From contig MCFL01000043.1 in the NCBI GenBank assembly GCA_002102555.1, forward strand, positions 62,001-126,000: 64,000 bases of DNA, read 5' to 3'. This document shows, piece after piece, positions 42,637-54,878 of the stretch (the first letter of the stretch is position 1; each line of letters begins with the position of its first letter). This stretch comes from Catenaria anguillulae PL171 (lineage: Eukaryota > Blastocladiomycota > Blastocladiomycetes > Blastocladiales > Catenariaceae). Both the position numbers and the translations under genes were made by a program. A model generated the notes under the pieces. It saw nothing but the letters and a program-made list of their open reading frames with translations, searched no databases and was not told where the DNA came from.

Positions 42637-44649
42637 TCACTGCCCATGTTGGGAACCTGCAGTGGGCGTGGGCGACCCAGCCTCACTCGCACTCCCGCTA
42701 CCACTGGCATCCGTCTTGATCCGCTCAGGCGACAATGGCAATGGAACTCCTGCAGCCACCTTTGTTGGCGACATTGGCGCTGAGGCCACCGCTGCGCGCT
42801 CAGGCGACGGGTCCCTGGATCCAATCTTGCGCACAACGTTAACAATGGATCCAAGCAACGAGGACGACGTATTTTCGGAGACTGCGGCCGATGTGAGTGT
42901 CGTGCCTGCGGGAGGAGATGGCGACGCGGCGCGAGCTTGCAGCGACCGGACGCGTTGGCGTGGAGCGTACCGGAGAAACAGTTCGTCTTTGAAATGCACG
43001 TGCCTACAAGGTCATGTGTATGTGAGTTTGTTTGCGTGTCGCAATTGGAGTGAAATGTGGGATGTATACTTGATCCCGGGCTCCCTCGCACTCGCGACCC
43101 GTTCAATCGCCTCGCCCACGGGTACACCTTGCTCCTGGACTAGCCAACACGCCAACATGAATCCGGTGCGATTGAACCCGTAATGACAATGGCACACGAC
43201 CTCGACCTTTGCACGGTCGTCTTCTGGGCACGCGTTCCAAAAGTCGCGCAGCACAAGCAAAAACTCGTCCACCTCGTCCCTACTTGGTGGCACCTTGGAC
43301 GTTGTTTTCACCTTGCGGTACTGAATGCCGAGCGCTTGCAGCGACCGCGGGTCGTACGGCGGGCGGTCGCTCGTGAAATCCACCACCAGCTTGACGTTCG
43401 GGTAAGCAAGCGCAAGCAAAGTGGGCGAGTGCGCCGTGTCGGTTTCGCGCAGCACTTTCATGCCCCTGAGCTTGAGGGTGCCCGTGGCCGTGCCCGAGTC
43501 GAGGCAGTTGCCGACGCTGGGCGTTGCGACCCATTTGGCGTAGTTTTTCAGGTTCCATTTTTGGTCTTTTGGATCCTGGGGCATGGTGCGCTTTGGATCA
43601 AAGGCGGCAATGCTTACGGGTGGCGATGCGAAAAACGCGGCCATTTCCGCGTGCACCTGGCCGGTTGCGTCGACCATGATTTGGTGGCCGGCGTTGGGGA
43701 ACACGATCGGGTCTGGCTTGTGCGACGTGGGTAAAGAGGAGAGCAGGTCGTAGAGTTGGGCGAGGTTTGGGTCGGCGGGCGTGACAGTGTCTTGCTGTCC
43801 GCCGAGGAGGAGTGTGGGGCAAGAGATGGCGCCATAGTCTGCAGGTGACGCCCAAGTCATGCCGAAATTGATCCACTTGATTTGCGTCGAAGACAAGTGC
43901 TGATTCCAAGCGAGCTGGCGCCATTTCACGGCATCTGTCGCAAGCGGGCCAACAAACCGGCGCACCGAGGTCGAGTGGATGTTGCCGCGGCGGTCGAGCA
44001 TACGGAGCAGATCAATGACGGTTGCAGGGAGTGAGGCAAGACGCAGAGCGTGCTTGCGTTGCTGGTCGGTCCAAATGGCTTTTGGGGTCATGAGGACCAA
44101 TGCACGGACGTACTGCGAAATTTCGCCATAGGCGGCGAGCAGGTGAGTAGCGAGGCAGCATCCGTACGAGTGGGCAACAATGACGAGGTGCGAGTAGGAG
44201 CCCGGAGGAGCGAGGTGTGTGTTGATGGCATTTGCCAAGTCGGCCACAAACGCTTGTGTTGTGTAATCGTTTGGTTTACCCGAGGCGGGCGAGTACCCGT
44301 GGCCGACGAGGTCGATGGCGGCGACGGTGGCAACGTGCGAAAAGAGGTCCATGAGCTGCGAGAATTGGTCCATGTTGCCGCCAAAGCCGTGGATAAAGAC
44401 GAGTGTTGGAGCCTTTGGGGCCAATGGGTGACGGGCAAGGAGCAGACGCGTTGGTTTGCCGCGCACGGGGGCGTAGAAGGCGTGGCGCTGGACAAAGTCG
44501 GGCGACTGCTTGAGGGCTTTCATCTTTGCATTCCAGGCGATCTGGCGCCTCTTGTGGATGGCGTAGAGCGTGTAGGAAGAGAGTGCCGTGAGCAGCAGCT
44601 TGAGCAGCCACTTTGAGGGCGCAAAGAACTTTGCCAGCGCCATGGTCAT
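42637..44649 (-). CDS. Alpha/beta-hydrolase fused to a cysteine (dual-specificity-type) phosphatase
   Basis: Two exons on the minus strand, 44649-43070 and 43003-42637; 648 residues. Residues about 10-30 form a membrane anchor (WLLKLLLTALSSYTLYAI). An alpha/beta-hydrolase domain follows: oxyanion motif FIHGFGGNMDQFS near 80-95, nucleophile elbow AHSYGC with Ser near 161, candidate acid in GGQQDTVTP and His in NAGHQIMV. From about residue 370 a second enzyme begins: CX5R loop HCHYGFNRTGFMLACWLVQE near 488-506, followed by EPGIKHVHFKDELFLRY. The loop HYGFNRTG and the PGIK..ELFLRY tail resemble the RNA triphosphatase/cap-enzyme-like branch of cysteine phosphatases. The intron splits the Lys of PGIK and joining restores this motif. 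The C-terminal 100 residues are Ser/Pro-rich. ATG 44643 is an alternative start. Substrates are unknown. Confidence 0.8.
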
Positions 44650-45300
44650 GGTCAAGATGGTTCTGATGAGACGATGGACGCGATGAGATCAAGGGCCGGG
44701 GTCACTGGCAAAGGAGAGAGTCGGTGAGCAAAGTGCTTAAGATTCTGAGCGAAAGGAACTTCTTGAAGGTGTTGCCCAGAGTTGTTGTTAGATGTATTGC
44801 TAAACATTCATGTTTCATCGTCACGATGAATCTCCTTAAGCTTAAGCTTGGACATGTTTATGAGTATATGTGATCATGAACAACGAAGGCCTCGATCAGA
44901 TCACCTTCTCACGGACACACGCCTACCAACCAAAAGTCCCAGTTCCCTCGGCTTTCCCTGATCTATTTATTACATGTCGTAATACCCTTGACAAGGTCAA
45001 CTCTGTGTCTGCTCCGCGGGATTTGTATTATTTAGTGAATGTTTGTGGGTACAAAATCGCAATGAATTGTCATCGTGATCACGCGCGTGTTTTCTTGGTT
45101 TATTCCACATTAATATTATTTACCATTTACATCTCTTACCGCATCGTATGCATGCCCAGCTGCTGGATGACCCTAGGCAATTGAATATTCAACACATGTA
45201 TCCTGTTTCGCATGCCACTCCCATGAAGATTGCACCCCCCCCTCCCCAACACACTCTATCTTCGACACACGCACCTTGATCATCATCCAAAACCATAACC
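44650..45300. promoter_or_regulatory. Intergenic region of the hydrolase-phosphatase/C2CD3 divergent pair
   Basis: About 650 nt between divergent starts, notably AT-rich around 44930-45130 compared with the flanking genes. It contains a perfect 12-nt palindrome CTTAAGCTTAAG at 44835-44846. A short plus-strand frame (44870-45184) looks non-coding. Confidence 0.4.
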
Positions 45301-48300
45301 ATGCACTCCAACACTCAAGCAACTCAAGCAAATGGTCACAACATCCAAATGAACCAAAGGCACCGCTCCATGACAAGCGACCCGCTCGACTTTGCGTTTG
45401 GCGTCGACATTACGTGCATTGAGCCTCTGTCGTCACCTCCACGGCCAAACCTGCTCACCACGTCGCATACCGACAATCATCTCAACGATTTTGACTTTAC
45501 CTCCAATGCGCATTCACCCGTCAACAACAACACCGCCTCATCCAACAATACTTCTTTCGATCCAGTTGCTGTTTCTGCTCCGGTTTCCGACGACGCCTCG
45601 GAAGCTCGCACAACGCAGGTCACGCCCATCGGCACTCGCATTCGCCTGCCAAAGTCTCGCCTTCGAGAATTGACTCTGGAGGAAATCAATCGCAAGCGCA
45701 AATTGGCTTCGGATGCTGCCACTGTCGCTGTCACCGCCTCGACTGAATCAGATGCACCTACTCATGTTCAACGACCCCCTTTGAGTGCGTTCGTGCCTTC
45801 CTGATGATCCAGTTGAGGAACTGACCAAGCTGAAACGGATATGTACAGAGGGGAACACCAATACCAATGCGGTCCCACACTCGCTGTTCCCCGCCGTCGA
45901 CCTCCTCGTCAACGGCCTCAACACGACAGACGAAACTTGCATCACCTCATCGTCGGTTCTTGAGACGGCAATGAATGACCACGACCAACCACCACCTGAC
46001 CTCACTCAACTCACGCACAACGCCGACGATACCATTCCCAACCTCACAAGCCTTCTTCTTAATGAATCTGACGATGATGACCTCCTCGATGACGACCAGC
46101 AATCCCCTTCGTCGCTTGATCTAGACGAATACGCCCTCGTTGAAGCCCTCAACTCGGCCGACAATGACCTGCGACTCGACACACTCTCGCTCCTCACAGA
46201 GTCACAGCAACGGCGCCGTGCGACCCAACCTCTCCTGCCATCACACCCTGTTCCTCCTCCATCTTCTTCGTCTCGCCCACAACCAACCAATGTACGCGCA
46301 ACCGGCCCGTCACGCATCCCACGCCTCAAACCGCCTACTTCCGACCTCCACCGCCCTTCTACCTCTTTCTTGTCCTCGTCACTTCCGTCTCCTCCTCGCA
46401 AACCACCCCCGTTTCAGCACGCGCAACACATTTCGCCGCTCTCAGTCATGGACCCGCAGCACCTCGCACATCTCGGCAAGGTGTATGGTCTCGCCATCAC
46501 GATACATTCACTTTCGCTCTCGCTTGCCGTGCTTGCCGATTTACGCAAATCTGCTGGGCTTGCTGCAAGTTTACCGGGCCCCACATCGACGGCCGCACTT
46601 GCGGAAGCCGTATCGGTTCAGATTGCCGTGGCCTTGCCCAGTGGGCTGGGCGAGCGCGAGTTTCGAACAGAGGTGCGGCATTCAGCGATTGCCCGTGCCA
46701 ACAAGGTCGACAAGGAGCATTCGCAGGTGGTGCCCAGTGTCGAGATTCCACTCAACTTGGCCGAGCCCATACCCGTTCATTTCGACGCGGATTTGGTCCA
46801 GGTGTTTCTGCAGCAGACCTTGCAGGTCAAGGCCCAAGTGTGCGCCAAACCGCCGCGGTCGTTTTCTTCACCGCGAAGCAAACTTGCAGCATCTGCAACA
46901 CAAGCCGTCCCACCCGCAGCAATCGCGCACGAATCCGTTCGACTCGTCCACATCATGCAAGCGCACGCATTCACTCACACCTTGCCACTTCCACTCTTCA
47001 CCACCACCTCTGACAAGCGGTTCCTGGGCACCTTGCACATGACACTGTCGCTGCTCCCAACACCCACGCCCTCGGACCTTACTCCAGTCCCTGCCGCACC
47101 GCCGTCGCCCGCACCATCGCCACCCATGCTCAAACACCCGCTGCCAATTCCACCGCCTCCCTTTCCACTCGCGCTCACACTGACACTCGGCACATTCACG
47201 CCCCTCGCGCCCGCTCGCGCATCTGTGCAAACCCATCCGGCCACACACACCCACCCGCTGCGCATGCATCTGTCAACGTCGCTGTACCTGGCCCTAAGGC
47301 TGCTCCCAGCGCCAGCGGCGCCCATCGAGTCAAAGCCCGTGCACTGGTCGCGCCAAGTTGTGGATCAGCTACCCGGCAAAGTCGCCGACCAAGTGGCGGT
47401 AAGTGCAAATGTCGCGCCCGTCGATTTTGAGACCCGGTGGCTGGTGCCCGTGAGCTTGCAACAGTTGGCGCCGTGGGTCACGGATCCCGGACTGCCATTG
47501 TGTGTGGAGGTGTGGAGTGTGGTGGAAAAGGTGGCCGAGCATCAAGCAGCGGTCAGCGGGGTTGGGGCACCTGCGGCACACGCGGGTGAGGTGGATCGGG
47601 CGTTGGTTGGCGTGATCAAGGTGCCGGTTGGGCAGGTGGTGGCAGCCATGGTTGCGGGCGTGGGCAGGCAAGGGGACGGGTGGGACAGGACTGTACCGGT
47701 CGGGTTGGAGGGCGTCGAGTGTCCAGTGGTCGATATGGTCGAGGGAAAAACGAGGGGATGGGTCGAGGTCGGCGTGAGCATGGGCCGGCGCGGAGGCGTG
47801 TTGGCGTCGTCCGCCATTGGGTTCCGAAATGTGCACCATACAGAGGAGGTGGATGAGGACTTGGGTCAACCCCAACATCATCATGCTGTGGACCATCAAC
47901 CACAACAAGGGCCGTCGGCGCACATCCACGTTCGGTTTCACACCTTGTGCGGCATGTCAACACTCGTCTCGCACGTGCTCACATCGCTCCTCGACGCACT
48001 CGCCTCCACCGCGCCAAGCAATTTGCCCGTTTCTCAAGCACACTATGTGGCACTCAATGCGCTTGCCTCTGACCCATCCGCCCTCAACTTGTACGTGACG
48101 CTGCTGCTTGTGCCCAAACCCATGGCGCGGCAACTCGCCACCGACCCTGCGCCCGTCACCTCACACGTTGCATGGAACACAAGCGTCCCGCAATGGAGCG
48201 CAACACATGCCGGGGTTGAGCGCATATGGCACGGGATCTCGGACGAGGTTGTGCGTTGGATGCGCGAGGGAACCGCGGCGGTTGCCGTGGGCAAAGTTTG

Positions 48301-50575
48301 GCATCGGTTCGAGCAGCACGACAACGGGCAAGACGAGGTGCCTGATTTGCTCGTGGGCGAGTTTCGCATGCCATTGGCCAGGCTGGTCGATCGGCCCAGC
48401 GGGTGGGGCGGATCGTGGTTCCCCGTGCATGCGCCGCGGGTCGTGGGCGTCGAGTCGGGCGTCGTTGGTGTTGGCGCAGGAATTGCCGTGCCAAAGTGCC
48501 ACAAGGTTGCAAATGTCTTGGTAGATGTCGCATTCAGTGACATGCAAATTGGCGGCGTGGGCGAGTTTGCATGTGTGCGGGTCAAGGTCGGGATCGTGGC
48601 GGATGTGCGCAGTGTAGAGATTCACGAGGCTGCGGGTAAAGAGTGGGAGGTGGCGGTGGACGTTGGGTCCGTTTTTGGAGACGCCATCGAAGCCGGAGAA
48701 CACGTCAGGGCAAAGCGGCCAGCCATGTGGGATGGGGAGGTAGAAGTTACGGCGGCCGTGTTGCAGGATGTGCTTGAAGGCAAGCTGGTTGTCAAAGTGT
48801 TTGACGGCGTGGGACAAGAAGAGGTCGGGTTTGTGCATGTGGACACGTTTGCGCTGGCACATGCGCTGCTCAGGCTTGTCAACAGCGTGCAGTCGGCTGC
48901 TGGCGGGTTCGCACATGGGAGAGTCGTGGCAGACCGGGTCGCGTTTCGGGAACATGTCGTGTGCCCCGAGTCGAGCGAGGCGAGCGGGTTGGTGGTGACC
49001 GGGAGCGTGAGCGTGCGGGTCGTGGGCGTGCAAAAGGCAGATGTGGCTGTGGGCAGGGTAGATGAAGAGGTACAAGTCGACCCGTCGGTATCTGTGCCGA
49101 TGGAGGAGGAAACCATGCCGCAGGACCGACGTTCCGAATTGGTGCCAAAGGAAGACGCATTCACGTCGCACCTCCGAACAGCAGACTTGATCACCGACCA
49201 CCAAGGGGACAGCAAGGCCAGCGACGTGGCCATGCTCCCGATTCAAATCACCATCATCCAAGCTTCGGGCTTTGTCCTCTCTCGCCAGCACGGGCTCGCG
49301 ACAACTGTATTCGCGCCGACTCACAACGTCTACGTTTCATTTGTCTGGTCGGCCGGCGCCGACGTCGAAAAGCACTCAACGACCTCATTCCTCGCTTCGT
49401 CCGTCCTCACGCTGGGCGGCGCATCGCATGTGGCCGACCGCCACCTGGTGACCTCGCCTGCCGTAGCGCCGGACTCAACGACCGAGGAAGACACAACCGC
49501 GGCAACCTGGGCGTTCACGACAACCGTGATGCAATCCACCTCGCGACCCGCGCTGCAGCGGCTCAAGCACAAGAAGGTGGTCGTGTTCAAGTTGTGGCAG
49601 CAAGCTTTGCATGGCGATGACGATCGGCTTATCGGGTTTGCCAAGGTCGATTTGTCGCCAGTGGCGAACGGGTTGCGCGAGCTGAATGGGTGGTACAACA
49701 TTACGAGCTATCGGGGCGGGGTTGCGGGGCAGATACATGTGAGGATACGACCGATGGTGCCGGTGCCAGATCTTGAGGAGGATTTGGAGACCGCCGACGG
49801 GGACGGATGGGTTGGGCAGCTGGCGAGATCGGCCATGATATCGAGTCGACGCACAGTGGCGGCGCATGACGTTGCAGTGCTGACGGATCAGCCGATGCGG
49901 GGATTTGAGAGTGACGAGTCGGCGATGCTCTCCATGTCTTCGTCAACCTCTGTGTCGCTCGATGTGGTATCGCTGGGTCCGCTGCCAGCTGACACGCCAA
50001 ACGGTAGTGGTGATGGACAGACGGTTGGTGCTGATTTCACAAGTGATTTGTGTTCGGACGACGAGGACGAGGACGATGGGACACTTTACCGGGAACCCAT
50101 CGGCGCAACGGACGGTACCAGCGGTGGCGGGGCTGCGGTCGACTCGACGAGCACCTCGTCCATTTCCAAGTCGCCATCGCACTCGTTACCTTCGTCTCCA
50201 GTAGTTGTGCACGGGTTGTCTCAAACGCCAGCAACGCCACCACCAGTCACCCCTCTGTCGTCTTGCCCCGATTCGGCGCCGAGACATAATTCTCCGTCCG
50301 TGGCCGCATTCATGACTCGCACGTCCACGCCCACAACCTCGTCCGACTTGCTCCCGTACCGTCCAGGGCTCGCTTGGAGCGATTCTGACAGCGACTCGGA
50401 GATTGAAATAGACAAGTTTGCGCACTCAGTAAGCCACTCACCATCACGCTACGGATCCGCCATCCCAAGTGCAGCCGACATTGGACCGTCAGCCGTAGGC
50501 CAGATGCGAGAGCATGCGAGGGCAATTCAGGCGCAGATTGATGAGGTGGTGCGCAAGTTTGGGATTCACGAGTAA
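45301..50575 (+). CDS. C2CD3: C2CD3 homologue (centriole elongation factor, multi-C2)
   Basis: Two exons, 45301-45784 and 45849-50575; 1,736 residues. C2CD3 sits at the distal end of centrioles/basal bodies and is needed for elongation and distal appendages. The identification rests mainly on the last C2 domain (about residues 1310-1460): VVVFKLWQQ, RLIGFAKVDLSP, then NGWYNITSYRGG and GQIHVRI, which match VFKVWHKG..VIGFASVDLSP..CGWYNITDFSG..GQIKV of vertebrate C2CD3. Near residue 365 LGKVYGLAITIHSL matches the start of an earlier C2 in the family (LGRTHSVRIII). Between them lie several diverged beta-rich, Val-rich C2-like segments. Residues 1-350 and about 1470-1700 are acidic/Ser-rich linkers, and a short helix (MREHARAIQAQIDEVVRKFG) ends the protein. 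The 64-nt intron was chosen over a 28-nt alternative; both keep frame. Confidence 0.8.
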
Positions 50576-51100
50576 TGTCAGGAAACTGCGTAACTGTATG
50601 TATGTATACATTCAAAATTGATTCCCTTGCCATGATGTCATACTGCTCTGTCGAATACTGTGGCTGCAATCAGCGGGCACGCGAAAGGTCGGCACGCGTG
50701 GTGGAAGTGGAAGTGAGGAACGAGCGGCGGATCGAGAGACTGCTTTTCGGCGCCAACACGAGAAAACACGTACATAAGTATACTAACATGAGATCAGCAA
50801 GTGTTGGCGTGTCGATCCGCCCTTCTCACCTCACTGTTGTCGACTCGAATCGCAAGAAGACGGCCCGGGTACGTTGACTCTTGGCAGTAAGCTCCATTGC
50901 ATTCCCCACGCTGCCTTCTAGTGTGTCCTGCCCACGCCCTGCCTCGTGGTGTCCTGCGCGCCTCCTAGTACCTAGCGCACGCTCACTTCACGACCATCAG
51001 CCAGTTCGTTTCTGCCGGCTGCCGGACTCGAGCGCGTCCGGTTTGTTCGACACTGTGTTCGACAGCAGGCGACGACGCCAAAGAAAAAAAGTGCCCAGGT
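50576..51100. other. Intergenic between C2CD3 and the transposase relic
   Basis: No gene or structured element was recognised. Left end of the mobile-element-like island; terminal inverted repeats were looked for by eye and not found. Confidence 0.4.
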
Positions 51101-53480
51101 GTGGCCAGCCTCTTAGACTCAAGTCCACACCATCTGGACATATCGCCATGTATGGCGAGCTGTCCTACGTTGCCTGGCCAAGGCCAAGTCCAAGTCCAAG
51201 TCCAACGACAAGAGCCAGAACCAAGTCTGCTGTATCTTGCATCAACACGGCCACGGTTACAAGACGGCGGGCTCATTGCTGCCCAACTCGTTTACAACGG
51301 CGACGAGGTGTCCAAACCGATCGACAATGTTGCACACAACGTCCCCCATGACAAAGTCCGAATTGCCAGTGTCATCGTCCTCCCCCTTCCCCACATACTC
51401 GGACCTGTACCTGCTCAAGCTGCCGCACCTGCCGGCGTGTTTGCAATGGGTAACTTGCCAGACTGGATCCGGCCCGACGTGGAGGCGATTGTAGCCATTC
51501 GCGACGGTTTTCGTGCGCGGGCTGGTGGGCGACGTGTTGTGTCCTTGCCGCTGTTTTTGTTTGGGGACGATTTCGGCCGCCGTACTCGCTCATTTGGACC
51601 AAACTACAAGTGGGAAATGTCATTCGGTATGCGTGCCTTTACTGTTAGTCGGAGGGTATTCACCAGCTGACTCGTTTTTGTTACACTCGTCAAGCGTCCC
51701 TTCCCAACGAGTTGCGCCCATTCTTTGCACAGTTCCTTGCAACTTCCAAGTTTCTCCATGCGACTACAATCGGCGAGGCCATTTGAATTATGATTTGTGA
51801 CACTTTGCATGAAGGAATCGTGGTTTACCATGCCTTTCTGGGCGAAGAGATCATGGTTTTCGGATCTATTATTGCCATCAAGGCTGACAACCCGATGCAT
51901 CCAGCTTTGTGCGGCGGTCTGCTCGGCGGTGGCCGAGTGCACTTGTGCCGTGTCTGTGAGGTATGCTCTCTGCAATTTATCTGCTGGCATGCGTCTACCC
52001 TTACACTCTTCCCTGGATAGGCATCTTATCTTGTTGCCGACAAAGTCATGCGGTACCATACACGAGAGGAAACTCTTGACAATCGACCAGACCTGCAACA
52101 TTCACGGTATTACTCGTTCGGCCGCCCGCTTTTTGATCCGCACAAGTGCGCTTTACCTGTACTCTTGATTGCGCGGGTTTCACTCTGGCTCATTGCATGC
52201 TTGTGTTACAGAGACACGTCGATTGAGATTCTGCATACTGTTCTCTTGGGAATAGTCAAAGACGCAGCGAAATTGGCTTTTGCGGGTCACTCCGAGAACA
52301 ACATTGCCCGCCTCCACGCTTTCCTCCAGTCACACGACTACTATGCGTACTCTTGCCGCATCCAAGCCAACCCCAAGTACTTCAAGTAGCACCTTGGTCG
52401 TGACTTCCGATATTTGGCGTAGCTGTTGCCTCACTGCCTTGCCATTCTGGATATTGACGCTGTTGTGCCACAACACATCTGGGGCCTGGCCATCAAAGTC
52501 TGCCATGTACGCTGACTCATCACCAACGCATGTGAACTCATTATAATGCTGCTTGTGGCCAGGTTGCGCGCGTGCTGTATGCCGACAAGTGCATCGCTGG
52601 TGACCAGGCCAAGGTTGCTGATGGGTGCCGTGAGTTGCTCCAATTCGTCGTCAGTTCGGACGTTGAAATGATCCGAAACCTGCGTTTGAAGCCCAAGTTT
52701 TACCTTCTCATGCATGCCGACACATTCCAGAACGGACTGGGTCCACTCAAGCACATTGCCACGGAAACAGAAGAATCACGGGTTGGCGAAACCAAGCGTG
52801 ACGTCGAGCACACCAATTGGCATGCCACCAACATCGACGTCATCAAGAACCGAATTTGGCGCTTTGTCATGTTCAACCTGGTTTCGGGATGCCGTGGCAT
52901 GGATGGTGCACGGATTGTGGGCAAGGGCTTGGTTGCATTGTTGGAGCAATCGCCTCGGATCCGGGACATGATTGATGTGAGCATCTTGGACCGACTTGGC
53001 AAGCGTATTGACTGCGACTTTCGCCTTGCAGTTGTTGGCGAGCGCTCGCACAACCCGATTGCCCATGGGCCTGCAATACCACAGGAACTGCCACGCAATT
53101 TTGTTGATGCACTGGTATGCTCTGCCATTGTCCCTTTCCTTTTCCCACGTGGCCGTGATGCTCAACTGGTAGCACATTCAATCATGGGGTCATGTAGCCT
53201 GAGATACACCGCGCCGTTGCCTGGCATCTGTACAAGGGCGTTTGCTTTGGGGAAAAGATCGTGCGGGTTGGAGGGTACTTTGTGTATGAGCAGGACGATG
53301 GGTTGACGGTACATATTCAACCACGGACAATGACATCCCACTCCAACAACGGCGACTGACTCCGAACCCCTCCCATCCAGAATGTTGGACAGGTCCTTGG
53401 CGCAATTCAACCCGCGAGCGAGCTCAAGCAGGTTAACGTTGGCTGGTGTAGTCGGGATCAAAGAGGATAGCACAAAGGCT
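51101..53480 (+). mobile_element. Degenerate KDZ-type (Kyakuja-Dileera-Zisupton) DDE transposase relic
   Basis: Plus-strand pieces, in order, match the large KDZ-like transposases common in fungal genomes: VVSLPLFLFGDDFGRRTRSF with GPNYKWEMSF; PNELRPFFAQFLATSKFLHA; HEGIVVYHAFLGEEIMVFGS then IKADNPMHPALC and HLCRVCE; DTSIEILHTVLLGIVKD; HLGRDFRYLA and LLPHCLAILDIDAVVPQHIW; KPKFYLLMHA, GLGPLKHIATETEESR; a tail KIVRVGGYFVYEQDDG. Plausible GT-AG introns join several pieces, so it was once an intron-containing gene. Three in-frame stops break it: TGA at 51784, TAG at 52387 and TAG at 52420. The last two sit where the family tends to have Gln and are one C-to-T change from CAG. KDZ elements are cut-and-paste DNA transposons; this copy cannot make a full transposase. 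The outer limits are approximate. Confidence 0.7.
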
Positions 53481-54878
53481 GGGTTGGGGGCGAGCGTAGG
53501 CACAATTGTAGGGGAATTAGAAGAGCGTCGGCTCAAGGGCAATATTGTTGATGCAAATGAATGCAAATGAGTTGAAGTTGTGAAGGCAGCGAGGTCTGTG
53601 AGGAGCGGGAGAAAACGAGCAGCTAAGGAGCGACAATTCAGCAAAAGGCAACTTGTATTTCTTCAATCATGGGTGAGGGGGGTGGTGCCGTTGTTATACG
53701 ATTCGATTCACAGGGCAAGAAGGAGCAGCAGGGTAGGCAAATCCCAACAAGGTTGGAAAGTGAAATGAGCGGGAAGCTAGTAGGGATCAAACAGCGAGAG
53801 TGCAAGGATAGCGTCGAGGATAAGGAGGTGATGAAGAAACAGAAAGTGAAAGGGATGGGACCTGAGACAACACAAGATCAACAATCGACATGTCGCAGCA
53901 GGGGTTGCGAGTTCGGAAGGGGAGTCGGAAGTGATCGCTCAAATGCAAGCGCCGACGTGTCGCGCTTGAAGAAGAGTTTCGCGAGCCGAGCTCATCACAA
54001 CACCTCTCGTGACTAGCCTGTGGCGCGTTTCATCTCGGCAGAACTGCTTGTCGCATGGCGCAGGTCTGCATGTTTCAAGTGTAAATCCGGTGCAATTCTG
54101 TTGAAAATACATGCATTCGAAAGGGCTTGAAGCGCACAATCTGAAGCTATTGTCGGAGCTGGGGCTTGAGAAGCAGCGATTGGAGGAATCGGGGGTGGAA
54201 GTCCGGAGGCCCGGGCGGCCAATACGGTCGTGAACAATGGCCTCAACCAACACTCCCAGACATCAAGGACGGCTGGTTCCGAGAATATCAAGCACAGGAA
54301 CTTATTGCAATGCACGAGCCATGCGGTTCTGCGCCAGAAACGACGACAAATCCCCACCAGTGCACCGCGTATAGCATTGAAGCTGTGAGGCACCTTGGTC
54401 CACCCGACGCGCTGATCCCCTCATCGCGGATCCAGCATCACTCTGGCCCATTCCCACCCATTCCCGCCTTTATTCCAGAGTTCCTACCTGGTTCCAAACC
54501 TCAGCAGTGTGAGTCACTTCTCAAGAAGCCATTCCCACAACGACCGTGACAGCCACAGGGCTTGACGACGGGCTTGACGCCAGATCTCGCTTCATTCTGC
54601 TTCATTCTCCGCTTCATTTGCGATCACTCAGGACGACCTGCATCCCACACGTTCTGCGTCGACATAGAGAAGTGATCAAGGCGACCAAAAGAAGGGTTGC
54701 GAGGATAGCTGAGGGCCGCGCAGTGGGCCGCGCTTCAAAGTATCGTAGTACTTTTCTCTGTATCAGACTCCAAAACTCATTGCAATCGTTGCATTCACTT
54801 CGACTGCCTGCGCCTGCCGAGTACCAAACCGATCCGCTCTCGCTCTTGATCCGCTCCACTGCTCCACGGCCTCAGCTC
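53481..54878. other. Intergenic between transposase relic and the IDDYH gene
   Basis: About 1.4 kb with no supported gene. Short frames on both strands (for example 54166-54549 plus, 54013-54393 minus) show no motif. The frame of the following gene is open from 54546, but the first plausible ATG is 54879. Confidence 0.4.

Noticed and set aside
44870-45184. Small plus-strand gene of 104 codons
   Set aside because: AT-rich region between divergent promoters, no family motif; the frame starts in the 5' flank of C2CD3.
45785-45812. 28-nt intron as the junction of C2CD3 exons
   Set aside because: It keeps frame but is far shorter than other introns here; the acceptor at 45848 gives a 64-nt intron in the same phase.
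48161-49324. 387-codon minus-strand open frame within C2CD3
   Set aside because: Antisense shadow of a GC-rich gene, no motif, no splice context.
51784-52422. Reading the three stops in the KDZ gene as reassigned or read-through codons
   Set aside because: Both TGA and TAG are involved, and all intact genes in the window end on or avoid these codons normally; pseudogenisation is simpler.
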